NCBI GenBank assembly: GCA_012862575.1
Contig: BLSF01000043.1
Coordinates: 186,001 to 250,000, forward strand
Direction: 5' to 3'
From: Parietichytrium sp. I65-24A
Taxonomy: Eukaryota; Sar; Bigyra; Thraustochytrida; Thraustochytriidae
DNA: 64,000 bases
This document shows positions 50,569 to 60,263 of this stretch, piece after piece. How positions within the stretch are numbered: position 1 is the stretch's first letter; the number at the start of each line of letters is the position of its first letter. Below the pieces are notes generated by a model that saw only the letters and a list, made by a program, of their open reading frames with translations, had not been told where the DNA came from and searched no databases. The position numbers and the translations under genes were made by a program.

Positions 50569-53001
50569 TTAAAAGTTTTCGTCCCAGTTGGAGCCACGAG
50601 ACTTGTAAGGTTCGACATAGTCTTGCTCCTCGTAGTCCTCAAAATGAGATGTATCGAGCTCATTCTTGATATCAGGGATCCACGGCGCCTTGAGCCTCTT
50701 TCTGGTGAGCTCGTTGTAGTCAATACTTTTGAACCACACATGCGTTTTGAGGTCAGCTGTGCCATTCTTGAGGGAGCCCAGTCTCATGTGAGCATCACGA
50801 GTCAGCAGGCGACTGACCAAGTCCTTCGCCTTGTCAGGAAATTTGCGAGGAAAGTCAACCTTGCCTCGAACAATGTTCTTACAAATAACCATATGGTCGT
50901 TGTTCTGGTGATCAGCAAATGGAGACGCGCCGGTTAGCATCTCGAAAATAAGGATACCTACCGCCCAATTGTCCACAGCGTGATTGTGGCCTTTTCCTAG
51001 CACAAGCTCCGGACTCAAGTACTCTGGGGTCCCGCAGAGGGTGTAAGTCTTATCTTCCACACGCTTCGCGAATCCAAAGTCTACAACCTTGATATAGCCA
51101 TCTGTGGAGATCATGAGGTTCTCGGGTTTGAGATCTCGGTAGACAATCTTACGATTGTGCAAGTACTCCAGAGCGTCAATCACACACGCGGCATAGAACC
51201 TCGCATCACTGTTACCCAATGCACCTCCACGAATATGCAAAAGCGTAAACAACTCCCCTCCCAGCACGAGCTCCAGGAGGAGATACAGGGAGTGCTTGTC
51301 CTTGAATGTGCGATACAAGCGCAAGATAAACGGGTGGTCGCACTCCATCAAAATCTCTTTCTCGTTCATGACGTTTTGCTGTTGGCGGTATGCCACGACC
51401 TGAGCCTTCTGGAGGACCTTGAGCGCGTACGTCTTGCTGAGCTTTGGACACTCCACTAGCTTGACGCGCCCGAATGTTCCAGTTCCAAGTGTCTTGAGCA
51501 TCTTTAAGTCGCTGAGTTTTAGAGACATCTCAACCGCCCTCTGTTTCTCCTTGATAATGTGATTGGCCTGGTCGTCACGAGTGTCGAGCTCTCGCTTCAT
51601 AATCTTGGTGAGCGGTCCGAGAAGCTTTTCAAAGGCTTGGCGGTCCATTGTGAGGCACACCACGTCTTCAGAGGCAATTACATTGGCTCCCCTCGGCTCG
51701 TCCTTCAAAAGCGCGCCCTCTCCAAAGTAGTCGCCTTGACCGAGCGATGCGACGTCTGCGGCCTCTGAGATTCCGTCGCCCGACTTTGTCACTTTTGCTC
51801 CGCCCTCTTTGATGAGGTAAAACTTGGTGCCGCGGTCGTTTTGCTTGATGATGGTGCTTCCCTTTGCAAACTTCTCCTCCTTCAATGCCTTCATGAGCTT
51901 GCGGAGCTCCCCTGGGGACAGCTGCGATAAGATCGGTACGCTGCCCAAGAGTCGCATGCCTAGATTTTGGTCAAGAAGCTCTTTGAGCGGGCCAAGGAGT
52001 TGGTCGAAAGCAACGCGGTCCAGGACCAAACAGTCTGTGTTTTCAATTGCAATCACGTTGGCAGCGCGAGGCTCGCTCTTGAGCAGAGAGCGCTCGCCAA
52101 AGTACTCGCCTTCGCCGAGAACCAGCTCGACTCCAGATTCCCGAGACCCAGTTCCAGCCTGGGTGCACTTGACCTTGCCTTTCTTGATCATGAAAAAGAT
52201 GTTACCGGAATCGCCTTTGCGGATGATGGTTTCGCCAGCCTTGAAGTGCACAGTCTCGACCGCGTCCGAGATTTTGTTCAATTGGTCGTTGCTGAGCGAA
52301 CTAAGAATAGACACGCTGCGAAGAGCCTTTTTAATCTCGTTGTTTTTCCTCGTGATAGTGCCTGCAATAATGTGACGAAACGCAGATCTCTCTAACACCC
52401 ACACCGTCCCTTCCTTGACACATGTTACAGTGGCAGCGCGAGGGCAATTGTACAGCAGTGCGAGCTCGCCAAACGAGTCCCCGGTCTTGCATGTCCCTTT
52501 GGGCTCGCCGTCCACATCGATCGTGTACTCCCCGTCTTCCACAATGTAAAATCTATCTCCTTTGTCATTCTGTTTGATGAGCTCTTTTCCAGCCTTCACC
52601 TTCTTTCTGGTCATTGCATGTAAGATCCTGTCCATTTGCTCCTTGCCAAGCTCTCTGAAGAGAATGTTTGCGGTCAGTGACTTTTGCAGAAACTTTTTAG
52701 TATCACTCGCCTTGTCAACGAGGGGGTTGTTCGTGAACTCGATCTCGACAGATTCAGGGGCAAAGCTCTCGTCAAAAATATCCCCGCGCCTCTTCGCGGC
52801 AAGAGCGGTGTTGATCTTTTTCTCTAGCTCGGCTTCCAGGCTCAGTTCCTCGGTGTCTTCGGCGCGCTCGGGCGACATATTCTTGACCACATCGAGGTCC
52901 GTTGCAGTCACCGAGGTGGACGCCGTATTTTTGCTGCTCTTCTTCTGCAAGCGCTCCAGAGCGCGCTCCTTCACCACCGCTTTACAGTTGGTGCACCCCA
53001 T
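50569..53001 (-). CDS. Single-chain cyclic-nucleotide-dependent AGC kinase (PKG-like) with three cNBDs
   Basis: 810 residues, no intron. MGCTNC at the start predicts dual acylation and membrane attachment, which is why I use the ATG at 53001 (17 upstream codons are open). Three cyclic-nucleotide domains (about 110-230, 235-355, 357-480) carry cassettes FGELALLYNCPRAATV (177-192), FGERSLLKSEPRAANV (301-316) and FGEGALLKDEPRGANV (426-441). The AGC kinase is at 499-753: GTGTFGRVKL, Lys528, Asp623 in YRDLKPEN, DFGFAK at 641-646, TLCGTPEYLSPE. The C-tail ends NWDENF, a truncated hydrophobic motif as in PKG. The cassettes have Ala where cGMP-selective PKG has Thr, so ligand preference is open. Layout is PKG; animal PKG has two cNBDs. 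Confidence 0.95.
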   Translation of the reverse strand: MGCTNCKAVVKERALERLQKKSSKNTASTSVTATDLDVVKNMSPERAEDTEELSLEAELEKKINTALAAKRRGDIFDESFAPESVEIEFTNNPLVDKASDTKKFLQKSLTANILFRELGKEQMDRILHAMTRKKVKAGKELIKQNDKGDRFYIVEDGEYTIDVDGEPKGTCKTGDSFGELALLYNCPRAATVTCVKEGTVWVLERSAFRHIIAGTITRKNNEIKKALRSVSILSSLSNDQLNKISDAVETVHFKAGETIIRKGDSGNIFFMIKKGKVKCTQAGTGSRESGVELVLGEGEYFGERSLLKSEPRAANVIAIENTDCLVLDRVAFDQLLGPLKELLDQNLGMRLLGSVPILSQLSPGELRKLMKALKEEKFAKGSTIIKQNDRGTKFYLIKEGGAKVTKSGDGISEAADVASLGQGDYFGEGALLKDEPRGANVIASEDVVCLTMDRQAFEKLLGPLTKIMKRELDTRDDQANHIIKEKQRAVEMSLKLSDLKMLKTLGTGTFGRVKLVECPKLSKTYALKVLQKAQVVAYRQQQNVMNEKEILMECDHPFILRLYRTFKDKHSLYLLLELVLGGELFTLLHIRGGALGNSDARFYAACVIDALEYLHNRKIVYRDLKPENLMISTDGYIKVVDFGFAKRVEDKTYTLCGTPEYLSPELVLGKGHNHAVDNWAVGILIFEMLTGASPFADHQNNDHMVICKNIVRGKVDFPRKFPDKAKDLVSRLLTRDAHMRLGSLKNGTADLKTHVWFKSIDYNELTRKRLKAPWIPDIKNELDTSHFEDYEEQDYVEPYKSRGSNWDENF

Positions 53002-53167
53002 TTCGCCTCCTGTGGATAACCCAAGCGCCGACCCACTATGCAAGCGAACCACCCAACAACCTGAGCTGCCTCCTGGCTCCTATCTCCTATCTCCTGGCTC
53101 GCGTCTCCCGGCCGCACTACTTGCACGGACCCGGCGCTTTGTGCAACGACCCAGGAACGCACCACGG

Positions 53168-53204
53168 GATACGCGATACGCGATACGCAATACGCGATAC
53201 GCGA
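53168..53204. repeat. 8-bp tandem repeat
   Basis: About 4.5 copies of GATACGCG with one CAA variant, in the 5' flank of the PKG-like gene. Confidence 0.75.
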
Positions 53205-53363
53205 TGGCCCTGCTGAGCACCACCTGTCCACCAGTTCTCCTCTCCTCCTCTCAGCCTTCCCACCTCGCACTTGACTGCGCCTCTGCCTCTGCCTCTGCCT
53301 CTGCCACGTTCACTTGCTCTTGCACAAGCTGCTGAGCCTATCTGACATGTGCCGAGAGAGGGG

Positions 53364-53480
53364 CGTGTCTCTCTGTCTCTTTATCTCTATATCTCTATAT
53401 CTCTTGTCTCTTGTCTCTTGTCTCTCTCTTTGCCTCTTCTCTTCTCCCTCTGTCTCTCTCTGTGTGTCTGTGCTATCCCT
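53364..53480. repeat. (CT)n/(GT)n low-complexity tract
   Basis: TCTCTTTGTCTC-like runs passing into GTGTGT, in the 5' flank of the PKG-like gene (GA on its coding strand). Confidence 0.8.
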
Positions 53481-54686
53481 CTCGCGCTGTGTGTGTGGCA
53501 AAGGATGTATGTGTGTGTGTGTCCACCGCATGCAGTAGGAGTACAAGACTTCTGAGAGGAAGCGTCTACGGACCAACTGACCGCGCTACTCGAGTACTCA
53601 ATCATTGCTCTTCTCTACCCCTCTCTCCCTCGCCGTCTTACCAGCAAGTGCCTAGGCCTATGCGACTCCCTCCTCTCATCGCCGGTCTTAAAGGCAGCTG
53701 TATTGCTCGGTAAGCGCAATGCGTGAGCTCGCTATGCAACAATTGATGCAATCGTCCATCATCCCTCTCTGACGCATCTCTCCTCTCCCTTTTTTTTTGA
53801 ACAGCCAGCCCCTCTCTCCCTCTCCCTCTCTCTCATCTCTCTCTCTTTCACTCACTCTCGCTCTCACGAATTGCATTGTGCAGATGATTGATTTGATTGA
53901 TAGACAGACAGATAGATAGCTCGGTGTGAAGCAGGTGATGGAGAGTAGGAGTGCGGAAGAGGTGTAAGAGAAGACCTTGCCCGTGGTCACTCACTCACAC
54001 CGGGATGGAATAGCCGAAGGCTAGCCGCGCTACAGCACACGCTCTACAAGCAGTCCACTGACTGTGAGCTCTGTTAACCGGAATGTAGGGTTTGCACTCA
54101 TCACTCATCACTCGTCACTCTTCACTCTTACAGGAGTGCACAGCTCTTTGACCACAATGTGCACCTTCACCTCTGGACACTGATCCTGATCAATTGATCT
54201 CAAAAAAAAAAGAAAAAAAATTAAAGATTGACTGTTGGCCAAAGCTAAGTTATTGTTTTGGGGGTCCGGCGTGTTTGGGATGATCGCGAAGCTTGCTAAC
54301 GAAAGAACCGTCGGTCTGGCGCGATGGCTCGCCGTGACTTGAACTCGCGATGGTGTTCTTCAACTGAAATCTTGACTTGACTTGGCAGGTCCGAAAGGTA
54401 CCAAAGTAGGCAATGGGCTCAATGGGCAACAACAATGGGCGTTGTCTCACGATGTAGTTGACGATAGTGAGCAGCTGCGTCGACGGCGCATTCGCTGTAG
54501 CGACCAGCACAATCCCGGAACGGGAGCGTACTGACATTGAGTACTCTTGCTACGCTAAAAGAACTGCATTCACAATCACTGTTGCGAACTCTGCACTGCT
54601 TTTGAGATTTCACGCGTCTGATAAAATGCGACCAAAATCTCCATCTTCCTTCTTCCGTTGTGCACAGCGCGGGGCTACTACGCTAT

Positions 54687-54702
54687 CCTATATATATATA
54701 GG
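54687..54702. repeat. 16-bp AT palindrome
   Basis: Perfect palindrome CCTATATATATATAGG; a TATA box is possible but no transcription unit follows that I can recognise. Confidence 0.6.
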
Positions 54703-56611
54703 CGTCGCGGAGGGAGGTGTGCACTACGCTTTCAGGGTTAGCTTCGGAGATGATAGGAGCTCGCTAGCTAGCTGAGGTCTGTCCAAATAGTATTTCATGG
54801 TTGGCAACGATCTGAAAAGTACCAATCGGATGTGGCCCAAGCCATCTAGAGTACAGAGAACAAATCGCTAGAGGTTTTTACCGAGCTGCCAGCATTAAAA
54901 AAGAGGGGTTTACTCACCGATGATGGAATGTCAGAGCTTACAGGGGAGAGAAAGGGGGAGGGGGGAAATTGCTACCCGCCACGAAAGTGTCTATGATACA
55001 AGACGCAAAATGCAATATCCGTATATCGAGTTTAAGCGCGACCGTTCCGTTATTGTAGAACTCACACGGGAAACTGCGTCAAAGCGCGATAAGAGGCTAT
55101 TGAGTACAGTAATGTCATTAGCGCCGCACATTCTGTGGGTATCCTTGGGTGTTACGAGTGTCGCGTGCGACAGGACCACTACCAGATTAATTAAGAGGAC
55201 CTCCTACATTCTCGAAGAACAAAATCGAAGAAGTGCAGGAGCTCTGCGAACTCTTCCTTTTTCCCGAGCCATTCGTTGTTCCAAAAGATTCGGCTTCTGT
55301 TTCTACCCCACGGCTACTACAACCAATGAACCACAGGTATAAGGGTTGAGTAAGAGTTAGAAGTGCACACCTTGGTCCACTTTCGCACCGTTCAGGTGTG
55401 CACAACTTGGGCTCAACACCGCACCAGACTCATCGGACCCTGAATATTAAAGACAAAGGAGGTGTCCCTGTGTCTTGTTGGAAGAGTTGCGAAGCGATGG
55501 GTATGGCTTGGAATGAAGAAGCTGGCGAAATTTCAAACCCAGCAGATCCCAGCAGCGCCATTTCCTTCTGTCTGTCCTGGAAAAGAGAATCTTCGAGTTC
55601 CGACTCCTTCCGTCAGCCACGCTTCACTGTTCATTCATTTTGGTGGGGTGGTCTGGATAGATGCGACTGACAATCGGTCCAATTTCGGCCACAATTTGAA
55701 CCCAGGCAGCGCTCCGCATCCCTCCAATCAGTATGATGTAAGCTAGCTTGGAGTATGGTCGCTTGCCCAGGTAAACTGATATTGTGCAATCATTGTCAAA
55801 CGGACTGTAAATGGGTGTACTCGTACTCAGTAGACTCAGTAGCGGTCACGTGCAACCACAATTCGTTTCGAGTGCCACCATCATCCATCCTTCATGGCAA
55901 GCTGGCATCTTGCCGGACTCTGAACACAGTCAGATGTTTTCAACCATCGAATCGAGCTGCGAAGACCACCGTGTTCTTCATTCGATTGATTCGCACCAAC
56001 TTATTCCCGAAAGCCTTGATCCTACAGCGTTTCCCTAACTCGGTCTGCTTCCACGACAGAGCGGACAGTGACCCAACATTAATTATTTCATGCATTAGCC
56101 ATCATTAGCCTGTTTCGTATTAATAGATCTTATCCAATGCCTATGGTCGACTAATACATCTGAATAGTACTACTTATCAGCAGTACTTCCATCACAAGCT
56201 GGGCTGATTGTGAGTCAACCCAGTCAACAGTCAACAACAACGTTACTGGCCCACCAGTTTCCCCTGACAGACAATAACTAAACCCTACGAGAAGAGGAAG
56301 AAGGATCCCGAGAGAGTCGCCGGGAGACAGTACCCCGTCTACCGCTGCAGATATGCATCTCCGTAGGACACAGCAAACGCTGGCTCACACACACTCACAC
56401 ACAAGGTCGTCCACAGTGAAAAGTTTTCTCTGTCAGGACTGGCAGCAAGTGTCAGAACGCGGCGAAGCAGAGAGGCGAAAGCGCAGCAAACCCCGACCCT
56501 TGCGAGCTTTAGTGGGAGTGGATTCCGCCGGGCCGAGCTGAAAGCACAAGCAGGGGTAGTTGTGAAAGTTGTGAAAAGTTGTGGGACAGGCAGGCGCGGG
56601 GTCGTACAGAA

Positions 56612-57619
56612 ATGCGGGAAAGTGCCGTCACAGTCGCAGCGGTGGCGCTAGCGACGCTGGCGAGCGGCGCGGCGGGGCTGAAATGCGCGGTACAGCTCAC
56701 GGCGTCCGAGTCCGGCTGGGAGACCGTGGAGTGCGACACGTACTGCCTCGTGGCCTTCGCGAAAAGCACTCTGTACGCGGAGTTTGAACAGCCCAACCCA
56801 ATTTGCTCTGGAGCTGGCTGTGCCGTTCTCGACGAGAATGGCAATCTCGACATTAGCAAAACGGTGTTTGCTGACGAGGGTTTCCCTGCGGATGGCGAAA
56901 TTGAAGTCTACACGTGCACAGACGCCACTTTCACGGAGTACCCGCTCGGCCTTGAATCCACAATCGCGAGCGGCAACCCGTGCAATTTGTACAAAGACTA
57001 CTCGGCTGAAACACAAAAATGCCAGCATCTTGCAGATTACATCGAGCTCCTTAACTATGACGCAGGAGTTTTCGAGCGTAACAAGACGGTCTTCATTATC
57101 GGAATCTGCCTTGTCGTCGGGCTGGCCGTCTTTATCGTGCTGTGCGTATGCCATCGGAACAGGCAGCAAAAGACTGCTGAAGCGAAACTCTCGGATGACA
57201 TGGATCCAGAAGTCCCGTCCACTCCTGGCTCTTTCCGCAACAAGAGCCCTTACGCCGGTTACAGCCCTACCAGGAGCTCCTCTGCCCTAAGTGCGAGCAG
57301 CTCTCCGTATCTCAACAGAGACCAGTCTCTTTCTATTATCCAGGATGAAGAAGGCGTGCAATTGCCAGCGCACCTCGCTCCTGGTTCGCTGGCCTACGAA
57401 AAATATCATGAGGCCCTTTCCCGCATCTACGCAGACGCTAAGCAACCGACAGACAAAGTAGACGACATTCTCGCCGCCTATCTCTCCCGGCCGAACGGTT
57501 TGGAGCTGCTCAACAAAAAGCTGAAGCAACGATTCGGCAAGCAGTTGAAACAGTTCATTGGCTCGCCAATCACGAAGATGGGCTCACAATCTCAGATGCA
57601 ATCCCAGTCGTTTGATTAG
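56612..57619 (+). CDS. Type I membrane protein, family unknown
   Basis: 335 residues, not recognised. A signal peptide (1-22, VTVAAVALATLASGAAG) precedes a Cys-rich ectodomain of about 140 residues with at least eight Cys (e.g. CDTYCLVAFAKS, CSGAGCAV, CQHLADYIELL). A TM helix (VFIIGICLVVGLAVFIVLCV, about 160-180) is followed by HRNRQQK. The cytosolic tail is Ser/Pro-rich with a conserved-looking helical part (LAPGSLAYEKYHEALSRIYA) and a basic patch LKQRFGKQLKQF. No intron. The start codon at 56612 is the first ATG of the frame; 11 non-ATG codons precede it. Probably surface-exposed. Confidence 0.75.
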   Translation: MRESAVTVAAVALATLASGAAGLKCAVQLTASESGWETVECDTYCLVAFAKSTLYAEFEQPNPICSGAGCAVLDENGNLDISKTVFADEGFPADGEIEVYTCTDATFTEYPLGLESTIASGNPCNLYKDYSAETQKCQHLADYIELLNYDAGVFERNKTVFIIGICLVVGLAVFIVLCVCHRNRQQKTAEAKLSDDMDPEVPSTPGSFRNKSPYAGYSPTRSSSALSASSSPYLNRDQSLSIIQDEEGVQLPAHLAPGSLAYEKYHEALSRIYADAKQPTDKVDDILAAYLSRPNGLELLNKKLKQRFGKQLKQFIGSPITKMGSQSQMQSQSFD

Positions 57620-57969
57620 TCGGCGAATTGAAATCTCTTAGGATCTTGTCAGAGTACGAGATAGTGACTGCGCCCTCCGCATTCAATGACGTGTTTGATT
57701 ATGGAGACATATTTTCTCCACAGCTCCCCCCCCCCCATTTTTATTTAGAAGATCGCCTGGAAAACTAGAACATGTTAACCTGGAAACTTATTTGTCTCTT
57801 GATTTCTATAGTTTCAGTCCGTCTTGCCTCTTTGTTAAAAAGAGGTCTGCTCGTTTATATTGTACAAGTTTTCATTCAGGGTCGTCTTGACTCTCTATAC
57901 TTTCAGGGTTTTCATTGAACGCATGTGGCCTCCCGTGCGTAGTACGTACATTCGCCTGAGTTTTAATAC
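57620..57969. other. Convergent 3' spacer
   Basis: 350 bp between two convergent genes; a run of nine or more C at 57727. A possible extra terminal exon of the next gene cannot be excluded. Nothing else seen. Confidence 0.5.
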
Positions 57970-58725
57970 TTACATCCTGTCCAGCAACCTGTGTGCAGTG
58001 ATTGGAGCTTCCTCTGGGCCTGGATACAAAGTGTTAATACTGTGAAAAGTCTTGCCGTCGTCTTCCAAGAATCGGATAATGCGCTGCTCGATACCATATT
58101 TCTCTGTGACGCGAGTTACCAGTCAGACGAAAACAATCGAGTGTGATGTAAAGATCAACGGGAAACTGCGTAACTTACCATAATTCGCTCTTGAAACACA
58201 ACACATGACATACTTTTCCTTTCGTGTGCAAGGCTGCAACTCTGCCAAAGGAATCAGCTCCCACTTGGTCTTGGTAACGATCGTTGAACCGTTCAAGGGG
58301 TGCTTGCCGACATACTCACGCTCGTCCGTGTACAACTGCACTGTATTGGTGTACATCCCTCCCAGCTGTGTAATGAGCTCTTCGATTAGCAAGTTGTCCG
58401 AGCTCTGCTTGACCTCCATCTGCGACTTTGACAGCCTTCCCATCCTCACAATATACCCCGGCACCCCGACGCGCTTCATGATTGCCATCATTTCGTCGTG
58501 CTGCGACTTCTCCAAGTTGAGCACATAACGCCCGCTAAAGTCCGGAGGTTTACTCAGCCTTGTCGCGAACCTTTGCATCTTCGAGGCAACCTGTTTTCCG
58601 CCCACCATCTCCATCCCTTGCAGCGGCTGCTCGTACGCGTCCGAGCGGGCGCTCGCACTGTTCATGCCGACGCACAGCGCCAGCGTTGCGCTTGGGACAA
58701 GCCTCCGGGATACGAACCCGAGCAT
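57970..58725 (-). CDS. FABP/lipocalin-like beta-barrel protein
   Basis: Exons 58725..58179 and 58103..57970 are joined over a 75-bp intron (GTAAGT...CACAG) to give 226 residues. The region from about 60 resembles fatty-acid-binding proteins: DFSGRYVLNLEKSQHDEMMA then IMKRVGVPGYIVRMGRL, followed by alternating strands. FABPs begin with a W/F-x-G-x-Y strand and a helix-turn-helix ending GVP or GVG, as here. The N-terminus (FVSRRLVPSATLALCVGMNS) could be a mitochondrial or secretory signal. The stop TAA at 57970 overlaps a GTAAGT donor, so a further tiny exon is possible. I use the ATG at 58725; four codons upstream are open with GTG. Lipid binding is inferred. Confidence 0.6.
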
Positions 58726-60263
58726 CGTTCTTTCCACCGCACTTCTTCTCCCCGCCTAGCCCGGCTCCGCCGGCCCCGGTATCGGACGCGCCAACCTTGA
58801 ACCGCGCACTCTGCGCACCCCCGACTATTCAAGTGGCCCACCAGTCAAAAGAGAAACACTCACTGCGCGGGTCTGCGATCTCTAACGGAGCTGTGCCTGC
58901 TCAAGGCTCCCCTAGTCTCCAGACTCCCAAACTCCCAAACTCTCGAACTCCCAAAGTCCCAAACTTGCGGCGTTGAATCTTCTCAAGGCCTGCTCCTCCG
59001 CCCCGGTGTCCCCTATCTCTCGTCGCCCAAGCTCTTCTTGTCGCCAGTGTCCCCTATCTCTTGCCACCTTGTACCCTTGTACCCTTGTACCCTTGTACCC
59101 TTGTACCCTTGTACCCTTGTCGCCGCGGCGAATTTCGCCGCGTTGTAATCGAGCAGCAAGACGCTCTTTGAGCCACTCGAGTCTCTTTGGACGGTCTAAA
59201 GTGTCCAAAAACTAAAAAACGATGTGCTCAATGTGCTCGTTCCCGCCGTGCAGGCTTATGGGGCAAATAAGAGTAGGGAAATTCGAAGAATGGGGCCGAG
59301 TCACACCTTCGTTAGTGGAGAGTATAGGGAGAGGAGTAGTCCAATTTCCCCTCAAGCGTTCCATGGTTTCCTCTCGAAGCTTGGAATACGTTCCCTTACC
59401 CTACGTCTAGTCGATCTCATGGCCATGGATACTAATGGGCAGGAAACATTGGGTTTCGGAGGAGCGGCTCAAGGCTTTTGAGTTTATAGCAATGGGACTA
59501 TTAGCAGTATATATATATTGAGAGCTGGGTGCTATGCGCTACCTAAAAGTTGCGAGTAATAAATCGCTCAATTGTATTTGTAAAGTCTTGTAACAAAGTC
59601 ACTTTCCTTCACAGAGGAGTAGGAAGGGGAATCGCACTCCCCCACGCGTTGCTGGCGCGTTTGCTGAGCAACCGAAACAATGTATTTCCAATACAAGACT
59701 CACGGAATTAGGAACGGATGAATTCTCGAACCATGACGTGAATGGGTTATTCTTTCCTGAATTTCCCCGGCAATTCTTTCACAATTCATTTTGTTCTCCG
59801 TGGGAGAACATTCGCGAAGCAGCAAAATCTTTCTTGACTGAAATGAGCAAGACCTGACTCGGCGAAGAGAGACAAGCGAAGATGAAGAAGAAGGCGAACC
59901 AGTAGCTAGCCCCGACGCACAAAGCCATCGCGCGCACGTTGGGCCGGAGAACCCGCCTTGCGCAGTTCGGTTCCGCCTTGGAGAACCGGCGATCCGGCGT
60001 TCGCACCTGGAGCCTCTCGCGGACCGACCAACAACACCCGACGGCGAACGAGGCGGCGAAGTCTCTGCCCGAATTCCATCAAACTCCCGCTCAGAGCTGG
60101 CCGTGAGGGTCAGGGAGGCAGAAGGTCGGAACGGCGGAACCACGGAACCACGGAACGACGGAGGTTACGGGAGGAGACACGGCCTAGGAGAAGTGGATAA
60201 AGAAATCAAATCAAAACAAAACCAAACAGAGGGCTGCAACGTTCCGGAGGTGTTCCTGCGAAG
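58726..60263. other. Divergent spacer before VPS50
   Basis: 1.5 kb between divergent starts. No gene seen. Contains AACTCCCA tandem repeats (58920-58965), the TTGTACCC tandem (59069-59116) and a TATATATATA run (59503-59520). Confidence 0.55.
59069..59116. repeat. 8-bp tandem repeat
   Basis: Six perfect head-to-tail copies of TTGTACCC. Confidence 0.9.

Larger units (their letters stand above)
53002..56611. other. 3.6-kb gene-free stretch with microsatellites
   Basis: No gene recognised. It holds an 8-bp ATACGCG tandem (53168-53204), CTCTGC repeats (53277-53302), a CT/GT tract (53364-53480), a CT tract near 53810-53850, an AT palindrome (54687-54702) and a tRNA-like T-loop at 54325-54350 that I reject. 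The open frame at 54920-55342 matches nothing I know. The last 300 bp are the promoter of the gene at 56612. Confidence 0.55.

Noticed and set aside
50287-50937. 216-codon plus-strand frame overlapping the PKG-like C-terminus
   Set aside because: Lies opposite a conserved kinase domain; its sequence shows no known motif.
54325-54350. tRNA-like T-loop on the minus strand (GAGTTCAAGTC)
   Set aside because: The T stem has mismatches, and no matching acceptor, D arm or anticodon arm is found within 100 bp.
54853-54859. ACAGAGA word as in U6 snRNA
   Set aside because: None of the flanking U6 sequence or stems is present; a 7-mer is expected by chance.
54920-55342. 140-codon plus-strand frame
   Set aside because: No recognisable domain, composition not clearly coding, and no splice signals linking it to anything.
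59069-59116. Evenly spaced 8-bp repeats, considered as CRISPR-like
   Set aside because: Pure tandem repeat without spacers, in a eukaryote.
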